Source: Silene conica
Taxonomy: Eukaryota; Streptophyta; Magnoliopsida; Caryophyllales; Caryophyllaceae
Reading direction: 5' to 3'
Assembly: GCA_029255685.2 (NCBI GenBank)
Contig: CM055316.2
Span: 78,242,861 to 78,306,860, forward strand
Length of the DNA stretch: 64,000 nt
Below the pieces are notes generated by a model. The model searched no databases. It had not been told where the DNA came from and saw only the letters and a list, made by a program, of their open reading frames with translations. Both the position numbers and the translations under genes were made by a program. Below are positions 25,195 to 36,581 of the stretch, in pieces. How positions within the stretch are numbered: the first letter of the stretch is position 1; each line of letters starts with the position of its first letter.

Positions 25195-27363
25195 TTAGTA
25201 CTTGGTATCTAAGAAAGCGGAAATTTCCTTCTCCAGTCTACTAATCCTTGATTCGTACTGAACACAGAGAGTCTCAAACGGGTTGTCAACATTATTGACA
25301 GCAAGCTGACCGCCAGCAGGATTATCGGCCTGATTCATGGGATCATTGTCCTTGCATAATGCTTCATCAGGTTCATCTTCAGCAAGCAGGGAATCCGATG
25401 TCTTCACCTTCGTCTCCAGAGTTTTTGGAACCCCTTCTGGCCTAACCTTCTCGACTTCATTGGCTAAATTCTGATGTTTTGCAGCAAAATCTGAACCTAC
25501 AGCTTCCTCATATTGGGTATTCAGTTTAGTTTCTGCTAATTTACTGCATGGAAAGGTGATCACCTTTTCCTCCACTTCGATGTAGAAGCTACTGTGAACT
25601 GCATTATTACTACACTCACCCATACTATGATTGTTATATCGGACCTCATCCACCCTGTCTTCCTCTGTACTCGGGTCTTCTTGTGAGCTACTTCCAATGT
25701 CATTACCGATTTGCCAGACATTTCGAGTAGACAATTCATCACTAGGTAACAATTTTTCAATGGGATTTTCCCTGACACTCCCACATGTATCTTCTGCAGG
25801 ACATTTATGGACATTTCGAGAGGACAACTCTTTCCTAGGTGGCGATTTTTCCATTTGACTTTCCCTAACATTCCCAGCTACATCTATTATATCAAAATTG
25901 TTACTTCTATCACACATTTTCAACATTTTCCTATATCTCTTCTTAGTTCTCTTCTTCCGTTTACAGTCTTTACACCCAACTCGCGCCTCTTCTTCTGAAC
26001 ATGGACCTGCCCTCCACCAGTTAAAATACCGATGAGTAACATCTCCTTCGTGCAATCGAGCAGGTATGTATAACTTCAAACCAGTGAGATTCTTCTTATG
26101 CTCAAGCCAACCAAGTTTACAACTAGCCTTAGATCTCTCAATGGACTCGGGAATATCTTGATCAAACCCGAATTGGAGAGCCACTCTATGAGGGTTATAC
26201 CCTTCAACACAATTTAACCCGACCAATTGACCAACCGTCAAACACCTAGAGAATAACTTCCAATCCTTATGAGAATCCACATCGACCCACTTTCCTGCAT
26301 CAGCATAAAACCTAGGTAATGACCAATTGGAAAGCGACATGGTATATGGGCGCCATCTAAAGGTCTCCCTGGACGAGTTTAGACACATCTCCATATCATC
26401 AAGGTCATCATATAATCTTTTTGCATGACCCCAACGAGCCAACCTAATCTCTCCACTCTTAATCATCCTAGGAACAGGTCCTAGCGACGGAAACCTCTCG
26501 CAAGCCCAAACCTGAACAAGATGCAATGGTGATGTCAACCTCAAGCAATGGTGGCTTACACAACCCACAATTTTCTTTTTCAACAAGCTCAAGTCCCTAT
26601 AAACGGAAGCCAAAACCGCTGGTCCAAATGCAAGCTTAGCCCCGCAACAAATCATGGCCGCCATTGCGAAAACAGCCCGAGTAACGACCCCGGTTGTCCT
26701 AGATGGAAAAACATGGCGCGAAATCCAAAGACACAGAAGACCAGCATGTTCCATCTTATGATCACCACAACCCATAAAATGGTCTTGCCACCTTAAATGA
26801 GACACATAACTGTCAACTCCCATTAATTTTGCATATATTTTAATCAACTCATTCTCAACAAATTCAACATCTTTCCCAAGAGAAGCCTTGCTCAAAACCG
26901 AAACCCCCAAAGGCGAAAAACCACCTAAGACATAAACATCCTCTAATGTAACAGTAGCTTCACCCCATGGAAAAAAAAATGTGTTGGTCTCAGGGCACCA
27001 TCTTTCAACCAAGCAATAAATGAGATCACTAACTTTGGGAATTTGGTAAGTGGAACCCTTGATAGCATCAAAGATACCGGCTTTTCGCCACACGGACTCA
27101 TGGGTTTCCTCCAATTTCTCCACCCATGTTTCCCATCCTTTAAGAGGAATTGAACTGCAAAGAAACACGACATTGGGCTTCAACGAGGACGAAAAAGATT
27201 GAATCTTTGGAAATGGAGGTGGTAATGCATTGGGTTTTAAAGATGGTTTTAGGAAAATGGCAGTTCTTTCAGTAGGGTTTTGGATATCATTACAAGTAGT
27301 AGGATCAACCATGAACTCTACTCTTTCCTCCATAATCTTAGCTACAGATGATTTAACTATCAA
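25195..27363 (-). CDS. Plant mobile domain (PMD) protein, MAIN-like / PP7-long-form-like
   Basis: A single-exon protein of 722 residues. The first third carries the plant mobile domain signature: GWETWVEKLEETHESVWRKA near residue 76, PKVSDLIYCLVERWCPETNT near 109, and FPWGEATVTLEDVYVLGGF near 131-149. The domain continues to about residue 430. This domain occurs in MAIN/MAIL proteins and in many transposons. Some members act in transposon silencing and genome stability, but no role can be assigned here. A basic run of KRKKRTKKRYRK follows the domain and may be a nuclear signal. The remaining C-terminal part is polar and acidic, ending in a short coiled coil. Family members often start MEER..., so the second methionine (residue 11, near 27333) is a good alternative start. 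Lack of introns and intactness suggest a functional gene, but an expressed mobile-element derivative cannot be excluded. Confidence 0.88.
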   Translation of the reverse strand: MIVKSSVAKIMEERVEFMVDPTTCNDIQNPTERTAIFLKPSLKPNALPPPFPKIQSFSSSLKPNVVFLCSSIPLKGWETWVEKLEETHESVWRKAGIFDAIKGSTYQIPKVSDLIYCLVERWCPETNTFFFPWGEATVTLEDVYVLGGFSPLGVSVLSKASLGKDVEFVENELIKIYAKLMGVDSYVSHLRWQDHFMGCGDHKMEHAGLLCLWISRHVFPSRTTGVVTRAVFAMAAMICCGAKLAFGPAVLASVYRDLSLLKKKIVGCVSHHCLRLTSPLHLVQVWACERFPSLGPVPRMIKSGEIRLARWGHAKRLYDDLDDMEMCLNSSRETFRWRPYTMSLSNWSLPRFYADAGKWVDVDSHKDWKLFSRCLTVGQLVGLNCVEGYNPHRVALQFGFDQDIPESIERSKASCKLGWLEHKKNLTGLKLYIPARLHEGDVTHRYFNWWRAGPCSEEEARVGCKDCKRKKRTKKRYRKMLKMCDRSNNFDIIDVAGNVRESQMEKSPPRKELSSRNVHKCPAEDTCGSVRENPIEKLLPSDELSTRNVWQIGNDIGSSSQEDPSTEEDRVDEVRYNNHSMGECSNNAVHSSFYIEVEEKVITFPCSKLAETKLNTQYEEAVGSDFAAKHQNLANEVEKVRPEGVPKTLETKVKTSDSLLAEDEPDEALCKDNDPMNQADNPAGGQLAVNNVDNPFETLCVQYESRISRLEKEISAFLDTKY

Positions 27364-27830
27364 ATGAATTAGGGTTTAACATCATCTATATCAAGTTATC
27401 AACCTCATTAGACCACGACAATGCTCAGAATCGACTGCGAAATCGACATTGATGTTCATCAAACTAGAAAACAACACAACAAACAGGACCAAAATCACAT
27501 GCATGCAGAATACATATAACCTTCAAAATATCATGAGGTGAGATTAATCTTCCTGAATTAAGTAGAAATTACCAAAGAAATGTTGATCAGTTGAGAATTG
27601 AGCTAGCTTGAGTTAGATGGTAATACTTACATGAGAAATATAGCTAAAAATTCAGCAAAGTATAGGAAGCTGGGAGTTGTAATTTGTAAATAAAGACAAG
27701 TAAGTCAAATTTTAGGGAAACCGAAAATGAGAATTAGAATCAACAAGTCTTAGTTGTAACTCGTCAAATAATATCTATGTAGGTCATTTTGACTTATCTA
27801 TCTTACATGGTTAATATTTAATCCGTCAAA
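27364..27830. other. Upstream region of the PMD gene
   Basis: AT-rich non-coding sequence that should hold the promoter and possible leader of the PMD gene. I see no other feature. Confidence 0.45.
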
Positions 27831-27831
27831 G

Positions 27832-28380
27832 ATGGCAATCGGGTCACTCGGGTCGGTTACGGGTTGGATCAAAGCAGGTCGGGTCATATCGGGTTCGGGT
27901 TATGTCGGTCAGTGACGGGTTTGGGTCGGTTCGGTTCATGTCGGGTCATCTTCAGGTCTGGTCAACGACGGGTGACGATTTGGGTCGGGTTATTAGCGGG
28001 TCATGTTATTGACATACTTATATTTTATCTTATATATTAAGTTTTAGATGATAATTTTATGTTTAATTAATGGATAGATATATTAATTGAAGTTTAAGTT
28101 AGAATAATTAAGAAGAAATATCAATTTGGTGTCATTTAAACCATTATTAAGACAGTTCATTATAACGTCATCTATCAGGTTGAGAAATATCGGGTCACAG
28201 TCCGGGTCGGTTCGGTTCGGGTCGGCTTCGGGTTGGACAAAATAATGCTGCTATCGGTTAGCGGGTCGGTTCGGGTCGGTTTCGGTTCGCCCAATTCTCG
28301 GGTTATATCGGGTCGGGTTTCGGGCAGGTCTGATCGAGTTCATCGGGTCGGGTCAACTTTTGCCGGCTCTACCGTCAATG
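27832..28380. repeat. GGGTCGG/GGGTTCG-rich degenerate repeat block
   Basis: Two blocks of degenerate tandem GGGTCGGTTCGGGT units (27840-28000 and 28195-28350) flank an AT-rich core. This arrangement is typical of non-autonomous hAT-like elements of plants, but I could not find clean terminal repeats or a target duplication. The reading frame at 28233-28448 results from the repeat. Confidence 0.55.
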
Positions 28381-28448
28381 AGAATGTGTGTTTTAGAATA
28401 GAGGTGATTGAAATGCATTTAAAATTCCACGCATTTGCTGAGAATTAA

Positions 28449-29304
28449 GGGGGCGTTTGGTTGGGGGTCTATAAGAAAGGGAAAGGGAAACAAAGTTACT
28501 CATTCCCTTTGTTGATGTTTGTTTTACACAAACAAAAGGAATGAAACTCCCTTCATTACCCCTCAATCCATCTTATTCCTTATCCCCACCCCCCTAGGAT
28601 ATGAGATTTTATTACCCTTGTTACCCTTCAACCACTTTTTTCACCTATCACCACACATAAAACTACTCTCACCACCACCACCGCCACCACCGCCATGACA
28701 CCCCTACCACCACCGCCATAACACCCCTACCACTACCACCGCCACCGACATAACACCACCCCCACCACCACCACTGTCACTACCATCGATCACCACCGTG
28801 CCTACCACCACCGCCGTCGTCACCATCGCCGCCATGACACCGACGTGACCACCACCACCGTCGTTATCACCGTCGCCGCCACCACCGCCGTGACACCCTC
28901 CCTCATCGCCGCCAAGACACCACCCCCACCACTACCACTGCCACTACCATCGATCACCATCGTGACCACCACCACCATCGCCATCACCGTAGTCGCCATG
29001 ACACCGACGTGACCACCACCGCCGCCGTCATCACCGTCGCCGCCACCACCGCCATGACACCCCCCACCGCCGCTATGACACCTCCACCGCCGCTATGACA
29101 CCTCCACCACCATAACCGCCGCCAGTAGATAAATGGTTGTTTGTGGTGGTGTGTGTTAGTGGTAGAAGTGAGTCTGAGTTGATCATTAGTTCTCTTTCTT
29201 GGTGTAACCAAACAACCAATTAAGTTTTAGGTAATCCCTTTCCTTTCCCCCTCTTACCATTTCTTATTTCCTTTCCCTTTCCCTTTCTCTAACCAAACGC
29301 CCCC
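28449..29304. mobile_element. Tourist/Harbinger-like non-autonomous element with (CCACCG)-rich core
   Basis: Terminal inverted repeats GGGGGCGTTTGGTT and AACCAAACGCCCCC are perfect over 14 bp. The flanking TAA trinucleotides (28446-28448, 29305-29307) fit the TTA/TAA target of PIF/Harbinger. The 856-bp element contains about 460 bp of degenerate CACCAC/CGCCAC repeat (28668-29125). It has no transposase. Confidence 0.82.
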
Positions 29305-29330
29305 TAAGGTGCTTTGGATACAATTAAAAC

Positions 29331-29511
29331 GGTTTTTCTAACGTGTGCCCTAAGGACACCTATTAATAAATCGAATATAAAGATTCGTGAGATATTCTCA
29401 TGATAAATTCATTAATAAACTTAGTTTTATCATAATTAGTGAGAATATCTTATGAATTTTTCCCTATTCGATTTATTAATGTGTGCTCTTAGGGTACACG
29501 TTAGAAAAACC
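29331..29511. mobile_element. Fold-back MITE (long inverted repeat)
   Basis: GGTTTTTCTAACGTGTGCCCT at the left pairs with its near-perfect inverse at the right (AGGGTACACGTTAGAAAAACC). Pairing continues inwards through TTAATAAATCGAATA and GATATTCTCA, so most of the 181 bp forms one hairpin. No target duplication was recognised. Confidence 0.75.
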
Positions 29512-29554
29512 ATATTACTTATTCAAAACGGCATAAAAATCTAAATAAGTCTAA

Positions 29555-30185
29555 GGCTCCGTTTGGCAAAACTACCTGAAAAGGTAGCTGAAACCTTAAA
29601 AGGTACTTGAAACCTGAAAATTAAGACCTGATAAGGGAGTTGGTTTTTGTTAAAATTGTTTGGAAATACTGAAAAGATAGTTGATATTTGACAAAATAAC
29701 GTCAAAGGACACGGTTTACTATTGATATTTTTTACATTTTTACTATTATTCTTTTGTTTTTACCGTTGGCGGCGTTAGTATTAATAGTTTAAACTAGCCT
29801 CAACTCTCGAGAAATTAGAGAGAATATTGCTAAACTGAACAATGTTGCATACAAGTCGTCCAACTTTTATCTTAGATTCAAAATTTCAACATCTTGTATA
29901 AATTTAACAAGTTATAATGATGTTTTTTCAATATTTGAAAGAGAATGAGAACAATAATTAATATATAACGACTAGGTAAAAAAAATCTGAGGGTAAAATA
30001 GGTAGGTAAAAATAAATCAGGTAACTGATTTCTCAAATGTTACCTCATGTAATATTTTATTTCAGATACTTTTTTACACAAAAAAGTAGTTGTCAAATAC
30101 TCAAAGAAAAAAATAAGCAACCTGTTTTAGCAAAAAAGTTATTTCAGGCAAATTAACTACCTGAAATGCACTGTCAAACGGAACC
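29555..30185. mobile_element. Harbinger-like non-autonomous element
   Basis: Ends are GGCTCCGTTTGGCA and TGTCAAACGGAACC (12 of 14 pair), with TAA flanks at 29552-29554 and 30186-30188. The subterminal sequence repeats ACCTGAAA/AGGTA motifs. 631 bp, with no coding capacity. Confidence 0.7.
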
Positions 30186-31325
30186 TAAATATATTATCCG
30201 ACCACAGTCCATAAAATCCGTTTTATGTTCAAAACAATACTATTACTTATTCAAACATATAAAAATTAAATAATACTCACTCATATGCACAAAATTAGCA
30301 TTGAATTTGGGAAATAAACTATCCACTAATACACTAACCGTGAAATTTTTGAGTGTTTGTAAAGTTTGATACTTCGTATTACGTTTATATTTGTAGTATC
30401 TTTTTTAGTGTATGATCGTACTGAGTAACTTAATTACTTAAATAATACGTACATCGAATATCAAACTATGGACTATTTACATTGTCACCGTATTGCATAT
30501 TTAATCTCGCTTATTTATATGCTTCAATATCCAATGTAACGCTTGAAATTTCAATCCGTGCATTTTTTGCACGGGTTTAACTAGTTTTCTCTTAATACGT
30601 AAGAGAAAACATATTCATGTGAGATATTTTTTGTTTTTGCCTTTACAAATACATTGAAAATATAGTATAATTTTTACAATTTTTACAAATACATTAAAAA
30701 TAAAATAGTTAACACATAAAATGGAGAAATAGGGACATATGTATAGTCTTCTTAGTTTTTGAGCATATGTATATTTTTTTGAGCATATGAATATTTTTTT
30801 GATATTACCGTAAACTTTTTTTTTTTTTTGCATATGAGTTTTTTGAGCTTATTACGTCAAACTTGATTTATTTTTGAGCATATGTGTATTTTTTCCGAGC
30901 TTATAACCTCCTACTGTGTAGTTGGGGTGTTTGTTTCAACTCATAAAGGTATAAGGTTTGACTCGTATGAGTTTGAAATGAGCAAAACCCATACGGCCAT
31001 ACTAGTTGTTTGTTCTACAAAAATAGGGGTTTATACCCATACCTCATTGTTTGTTTTACAAAAATAGGGGTTTATACTTTGTACCCATACCTCAACCCCA
31101 CAAGGTATCAAATAATAAAATCAAAAGCTATGAAAAAAAATTACATGGAACATTTTAAATGATTTTTTGTTTATATTTATTAGATCAAATATTTATTTTC
31201 ATGATTTTTCAATATAAAAAATAATTTTTGCAATATTGTATTTTAAATATTTTAAACTTTGATAAAGTTCAACTTCATTCCACCCAAAATTAAAACAAAC
31301 ACATGATGTGAGGAATCTAGTTACA
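30186..31325. other. AT-rich non-coding sequence with short repeats
   Basis: GAGCATATG-type units recur at 30758-30895. A roughly 31-bp unit containing ACAAAAATAGGGGTTTATAC is tandemly duplicated at about 31005-31080. A hAT-like MITE with GGGTGTTTGTTTCAAC at about 30918 may end near 31310. No gene is seen. Confidence 0.45.
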
Positions 31326-31327
31326 AA

Positions 31328-32905
31328 CCCTAAATTTGGAAATATGACAAATAAGTACCTAATAAGTCTAAAATTTTAGATCTTACTACCTAATATAATT
31401 AATTTTGCAACTAACTACCTAAAACCACACAACATTAATCAGTTTGTTACTTTTTTTGACGGAAACCGAACTTAGGTTAGTTTTAAATGGACAGCTACAA
31501 CACGTTGTAGCTTGATTTATCAATACGGTTTTTTAAGCTATTTTGCTCTTCAACTACATATCGCTCCAACGGTTGGCTATAAGAGCAACTCCAATGGTTT
31601 CCTTTAAGGACCTGCTTGCAAATACCGTAAATTATCAAGCGGTATGCTTACCATTGGATTACAAAAAATACGTGTTGCTTATAAGCGGGTGTAGCTTTGT
31701 CAAGCTACATAGCTTGACAATTAAAATTAATAAAATAAATAAATAAAAACCAACAAAATAATTTAATTATAATATTTATTTGTTAGTGGGTCTTTTTAAG
31801 CTACATTTATTGTAGTTTACCATTAAAGCATATTGTAGCTTGAAAGATTTTTTGCTTGGAAAATATATGGAGCAAAGCAAGCTAGAAAGTTTTGTAGCTT
31901 GCCATTGGAGTTGCTCTAACACTTTCCAATTTTATGGGTCCCATAATAAAATATTCCTCCAATAATAAACTTTACATTTTTTTTTTTTTAAACCTGGCTA
32001 CATGCTTGGTAGAGCTACAATGCTCATAAGCAACATCAATATTTTTTACTCCAATGGTAAGCTACTTGCTTATTATTTTATAAATATTGCAAGCAAGTTC
32101 CTAAAGTAAACCATTGGAGTTGCTCTAATAAACATATTCCCTGTTAAAATTTTATCCATCCCTCTCCCTCCCCCGTAAAAGCTCACGATAAAGTATAGTT
32201 ACCTGCCGCCATTTTTATCCATCAAAACCTCGATGAACATGCCTAATTTGCAGCACTAGAGGGAGGTAGTCTTCTGTTGTGTTCTCAAATTTATCAAGTA
32301 AGTATTTTTTTTCATTTTATTTTCGGTATTAAACCCTTCCCCTAATTTAATTCTAAATTCATGAATGCCGATCAAATTTTAGTCATCAGACTCATCACGA
32401 TTTCCCCTCGTATTCCTATATCCTTCTTATTTACATCTTATTTATACGGATTCATCTTCCAACTCATGATAATATCTTGTTTCTTGTTACGTAAAACTTG
32501 CGATTTTGCAATCCTTGTCCTATGTTTTTACTGGTTGACATGAAATTATTGGTGCATGTATGTATCTCAGATTTTCCGTTATAGATACATAGAGTGTCAT
32601 TGCAATCTGATTAGTGGGGATACCTGAGTTTGGAGCGACAGACATTGATGGAGAATAGAGGGAAGTGAGTTTTTGTTGAAGGAGAAAGGTATTTTAACGG
32701 AGGAAGGAGGAGAGGGTAATTTAGGTATTAAATTTGGTTTTAAATTTAAACGGGACGAAATAAACTGATTTCCGTCATTTTGGTAGTAATCGTGTCAGTT
32801 TTTACACTTATTAGATTATTATTTGAATAATTGAACATATTAGGAAGTAAGATGTAAAATTTTAAACTTATTAGATAGTAATATGCTAAATAGCCTAAAT
32901 TTAAA
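31328..32905. mobile_element. Long-TIR non-autonomous element (MULE-like candidate)
   Basis: The left segment 31328-31480 and the right segment 32760-32905 are diverged inverted repeats about 150 bp long. Shared words are CCTAAATTT, CTAATAAGT, TAAAATTTTA, ATCTTACT, CCTAATAT and TGACGGAAA. Very long TIRs are typical of MULEs. The interior contains a nested Harbinger MITE and a stretch at 32150-32300 with a pyrimidine-rich leader-like start and a strong splice donor AAGTAAGTAT. I could not define a target duplication. Confidence 0.55.
31583..31916. mobile_element. Harbinger-like MITE (GAGCAACTCCAATGG ends)
   Basis: Perfect terminal inverted repeats GAGCAACTCCAATGG and CCATTGGAGTTGCTC, flanked by TAA at 31580-31582 and 31917-31919. 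334 bp. A related right end occurs at 32109-32130, so a second, partly deleted copy lies just downstream. Confidence 0.82.
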
Positions 32906-33962
32906 TAGACAGCAAAATATTATTTCAGTCACAAAGTCGTCCAATAAATTTGCGTCCACATTTGAGTTCAACCTAATCGATATGACATCATTAATTGAAA
33001 ATATTTTTCCATAATTTGGGAAATTAGGGTTCTTCGTTTATGCCAAACCCAGAACCAGAACACAAGCATCCTGCTCTTATCTAATTTGCTTAATTCTTTT
33101 CTATTTTGAAATTTACTGTGATTTTATTTGGAGCCCTGCCCATTTGGTGGGACAGATCATCAAAGGGTACTTCCTTTTTTTTTGTTACTAATTTTATGTG
33201 AATGTGATGTTAATTACATACTCTTTCCGTCTGGGTCAATTGTTATCTATTGCCGTTTTATGCGAGGAGTATTTTAAACAACGATAACTATTGATTGAAA
33301 CGGATTATTGTCTTGCATTTGGTGTGCTGATCCTGCTAAATTTTTTGTAGCATTCACATAGCTGTATATTTGTCTATTAACATTGCCCAAGTAAGCTCAT
33401 GTTTACGGTGTTTTTATCTTTAATCGTGATTCATTACGCTTTCGGGTGTTAATTGGTAAAAAGGTGTTAAGTAATGTAGTGGGGGTTTCTGATACGCTTG
33501 GATATTTAAAAGGATAGTTGTTTGTGTGTTGAATCACTCAATGCTGTCTGAAAATTAGACTAATACCCGGACGGGTATTGAAAATTAGGCTGTGTACATC
33601 CGACTCCCTTACCCCGCAATTTGGAGGAGCCATTGTGAGTTGAGGCACTGAGGTGTTGTTGTTGTTGTTGTAGTAGTATGCATGTTGATTGTTGATGCCT
33701 TATGTAATGTAGCATGCTGCAAATTTGCTGAATGTCGAGACTTCTAGTGTCCACTTTGCATTCGAGTTTTTTGATGAATTTTTATTATGGGCAATGGGTG
33801 TTTACATTTGTATTTGATAGGGAATGATGAATTTTGGGATTTGATTATTTAAGGGTTTTATATGATTAATGTGTTGATGGTGGGATTCGTGCGAGTGGCA
33901 AAATACGGGTTAAACTGGGATTAATGATTTAATGTGGTACTTATTATTTTGTGAGGTAGGTC
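32906..33962. promoter_or_regulatory. Promoter, leader and leader intron of the MUSTANG-like gene (approximate)
   Basis: The ATG at 33963 directly follows an acceptor-like TGAGGTAG|GTC. The 33040-33170 stretch (ending CATCAAAG before GGTAC) looks like a transcribed leader with a donor. This suggests a leader intron of about 790 bp, which also holds a small Stowaway-like remnant at about 33221-33310. No transcript data support this. Confidence 0.4.
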
Positions 33963-36581
33963 ATGTCTGGGAAGAAAGTTATTGCAATATGTCAATCTGG
34001 GGGAGAGTTTGAGACGGGTAGAGATGGTATTATGACCTATAAAGGTGGCGATGCTCATGCTATTGATATTGACGAGGAGATGAACTTCAGTGCCTTCCAA
34101 ATGGAGGTGGCTGAAATGTTCAACTGGGGCACCGGTGCAGTATCCATGAAGTATTTTCTTCCTGGGAACAGAAAGACACTAATTACTATATCGAATGATA
34201 AGGATTTGGTACGCATGATCAAGTTTCACAGAGATTGTGCAACAGTTGATATTTACGTCACGATGGCAGAATTCGTGGTCCCTGAAGTCTCTAATATGCC
34301 TGCCAGCAGGTAGTTGTTGTGCTTTTCCGTTTTGTTAACATTTTGAATCTGCTATTTTGTGTGGCCTTTTTAAGTTTACATTTTTCAATGGAGCCAAAGA
34401 AAATAAAAGACTCACTATTTAATTAGTTTGAAATTATGATGGAATAGTGCAAAATGTCTCACAAAATAGACTGCATTTTGTTTTAGGCGAGATACTTATC
34501 ATCTTGTGCAATTATCAATGCAATTTTTTTCATCCTGAAACAACCACTTAGGAATAAGGTTGCTTACGTTTGAGTGTTTGACAACCCCCACCCGTCATTT
34601 GTTGGATCCCTAAGGCACAATGGTAATGAATGCTATGTGTAGGTCAAGCAGAACGACTCTGTCTGAGGCGGTGATGCAACTTGATATCCCTCTTGATGGA
34701 GTAGTGGATGCCGATCATCCTGATAATGTTGATTTTGTTGCTCCTATGGATATTACTCTTTCTGATACTCAAATTGACTTATCAGCCGACATTTCTCCAG
34801 CACTACCACCCACTAGCTCCAGCGATGAGAAGCTGACGAAAGCTGCTCAGCAATGGCAAAATAACATCACTGGTGTAGGTCAGAGATTCAATAGTGTGGC
34901 CGAGTTCCGTGAAGCTTTGCGGAAATACGCGATTGCTAATCAGTTTGCGTTTAAATATAAAAAGAATGACAGTCATCGTGTGACTGTTAAATGCAAAGCT
35001 GATGGATGTCCATGGAGAATCCATGCATCAAGGTTGTCAACCACTCAGCTAATATGTATCAAGAAAATGACTCCTACTCACACCTGTGAAGGTGGTGTAC
35101 AAGCTACAGGGTATCAGGCAACACGAAGCTGGGTAGCAGGTATAATAAAGGAGAAATTGAAAGTATTCCCGAATTATAAGCCTAAGGATATTGTCAATGA
35201 CATCAAAGAGGAGTATGGGATACAATTGAATTATTTCCAAGCTTGGCGTGGAAAAGAAATTGCCAAAGAGCAGCTTCAAGGTTCCTACAAAGATGCCTAT
35301 AGTCAGCTGCCAAATTTCTGTGAAAAGATTGTGGAGTCAAATCCAGGCAGTGTGGCTACATTTACAACCAAAGATGATTCTAGTTTTCACCGTCTTTTTG
35401 TCTCATTCCATGCTTCGCTGTATGGTTTCCAGCAAGGTTGTAGGCCTCTTCTTTTTCTTGACAGCATAGCTTTAAAGTCTAAATATCAAGGAACTCTGTT
35501 AGCTGCAAATGCTGCTGATGGCAATGATGGTGTCTTTCCTGTTGCATTTGCGGTTGTCGATGTTGAAACCGACGAGAATTGGCGATGGTTCTTACTTCAG
35601 CTGAAGTCAGCAATGTCAACGCATGGGTCTATAACGTTTGTTGCTGATAAAGAAAAGGGTTTGAAGGAGTCAATTGCTGAAATATTCGAGGGTTCTTTTC
35701 ACAGTTACTGTTTACGCTATCTCACAGAGCATCTTTTGAGGGACCTAAAAGGGCAATTTTCTCACGAAGTAAAATGCATATTAGTGGAGGATTTCTATGC
35801 TGCTGCTAATGCTCCTACTCAGGAAGGATTTGATAAATATGTTGAAAGCATAAAAAGTATTTCCTTAGAAGCTTACAACTGGGTGATGGGGTGTGAGCCG
35901 GAGCATTGGGCCAATGCTTACTTCACAGGCGCAAGATATAATCATTTGGTGTCTAATTTTGGGGAAATTTTTTATAGCTGGGCTTCAGAGGCCCATGAGT
36001 TGCCCATAACACAGATGGTTGATGTTATACGGGCAAAGATAATGGAGCTTATTTATACTCGTCGGTCAGAATCTAATGAGTGGTTAACTAGGTTAACTCC
36101 ATCCACGGAAGAAAAGCTAGAGAAGGAAAACTTGAAAGTTCGTCCTCTTCAAGTCTTACTCTCAGGTGGTAGCATATTCGAGGTACGTGGGGACACCGCG
36201 GAGATAGTTGATATTGATAATTGGGATTGTAGTTGCAAAGGCTGGCAGTTGTCTGGTATACCTTGCTGCCATGGTATAGCTGTCATTGGCTGCATTGGAA
36301 GGAGCTCCTACGAATATTGTTCCCGATATTTTACAGTTGAATGCTACAGGTTGACATACATTGAGACACTAAATCCCGTCCTGACCATTGCCACACCATT
36401 GCAAAATGAATCTTCACCGAGTGTGGTGACAGTCACCCCTCCTCCAACTCGTCGGCCACCAGGCCGACCAGCAAAGAAGAGAATTGGTTCACTAGAAATC
36501 GTCAAACGGCAGTTGCAATGTAGTAGATGCAAGGGCATGGGACACAATAAGTCAACTTGTAAAGAGGTGTTGGCAGAGTAG
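33963..36581 (+). CDS. MUSTANG-like domesticated MULE transposase with PB1 domain
   Basis: Two exons, 33963-34309 and 34643-36581. Joining them at GCCAGCAG|GTAGTT and TGTGTAG|GTCAAG gives one frame of 761 residues, reading MPASRSSRTTLSEAV across the junction. The N-terminus (about 5-100) is a PB1 domain with the acidic SNDKDL stretch. A MuDR-type DNA-binding region follows (about 195-268, with CKADGCPW and THTC). The MULE transposase core has candidate acidic residues D389 (LFLDS) and D451 (FVADKEKGL). A SWIM zinc finger lies at 645-659 (CSCKGWQLSGIPCCHG), an AT-hook-like RRPPGRPAKKR at 719-729, and a CX2CX4HX4C knuckle at 742-755. MUSTANG family B proteins share this PB1-plus-MULE design. 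They are immobile host genes with roles in growth and flowering in Arabidopsis. No terminal inverted repeats flank it, which fits domestication. Confidence 0.9.

Noticed and set aside
28984-29211. Reading frames in the CAC/CGC repeat
   Set aside because: The open frame is a by-product of the trinucleotide-like repeat inside a non-autonomous element.
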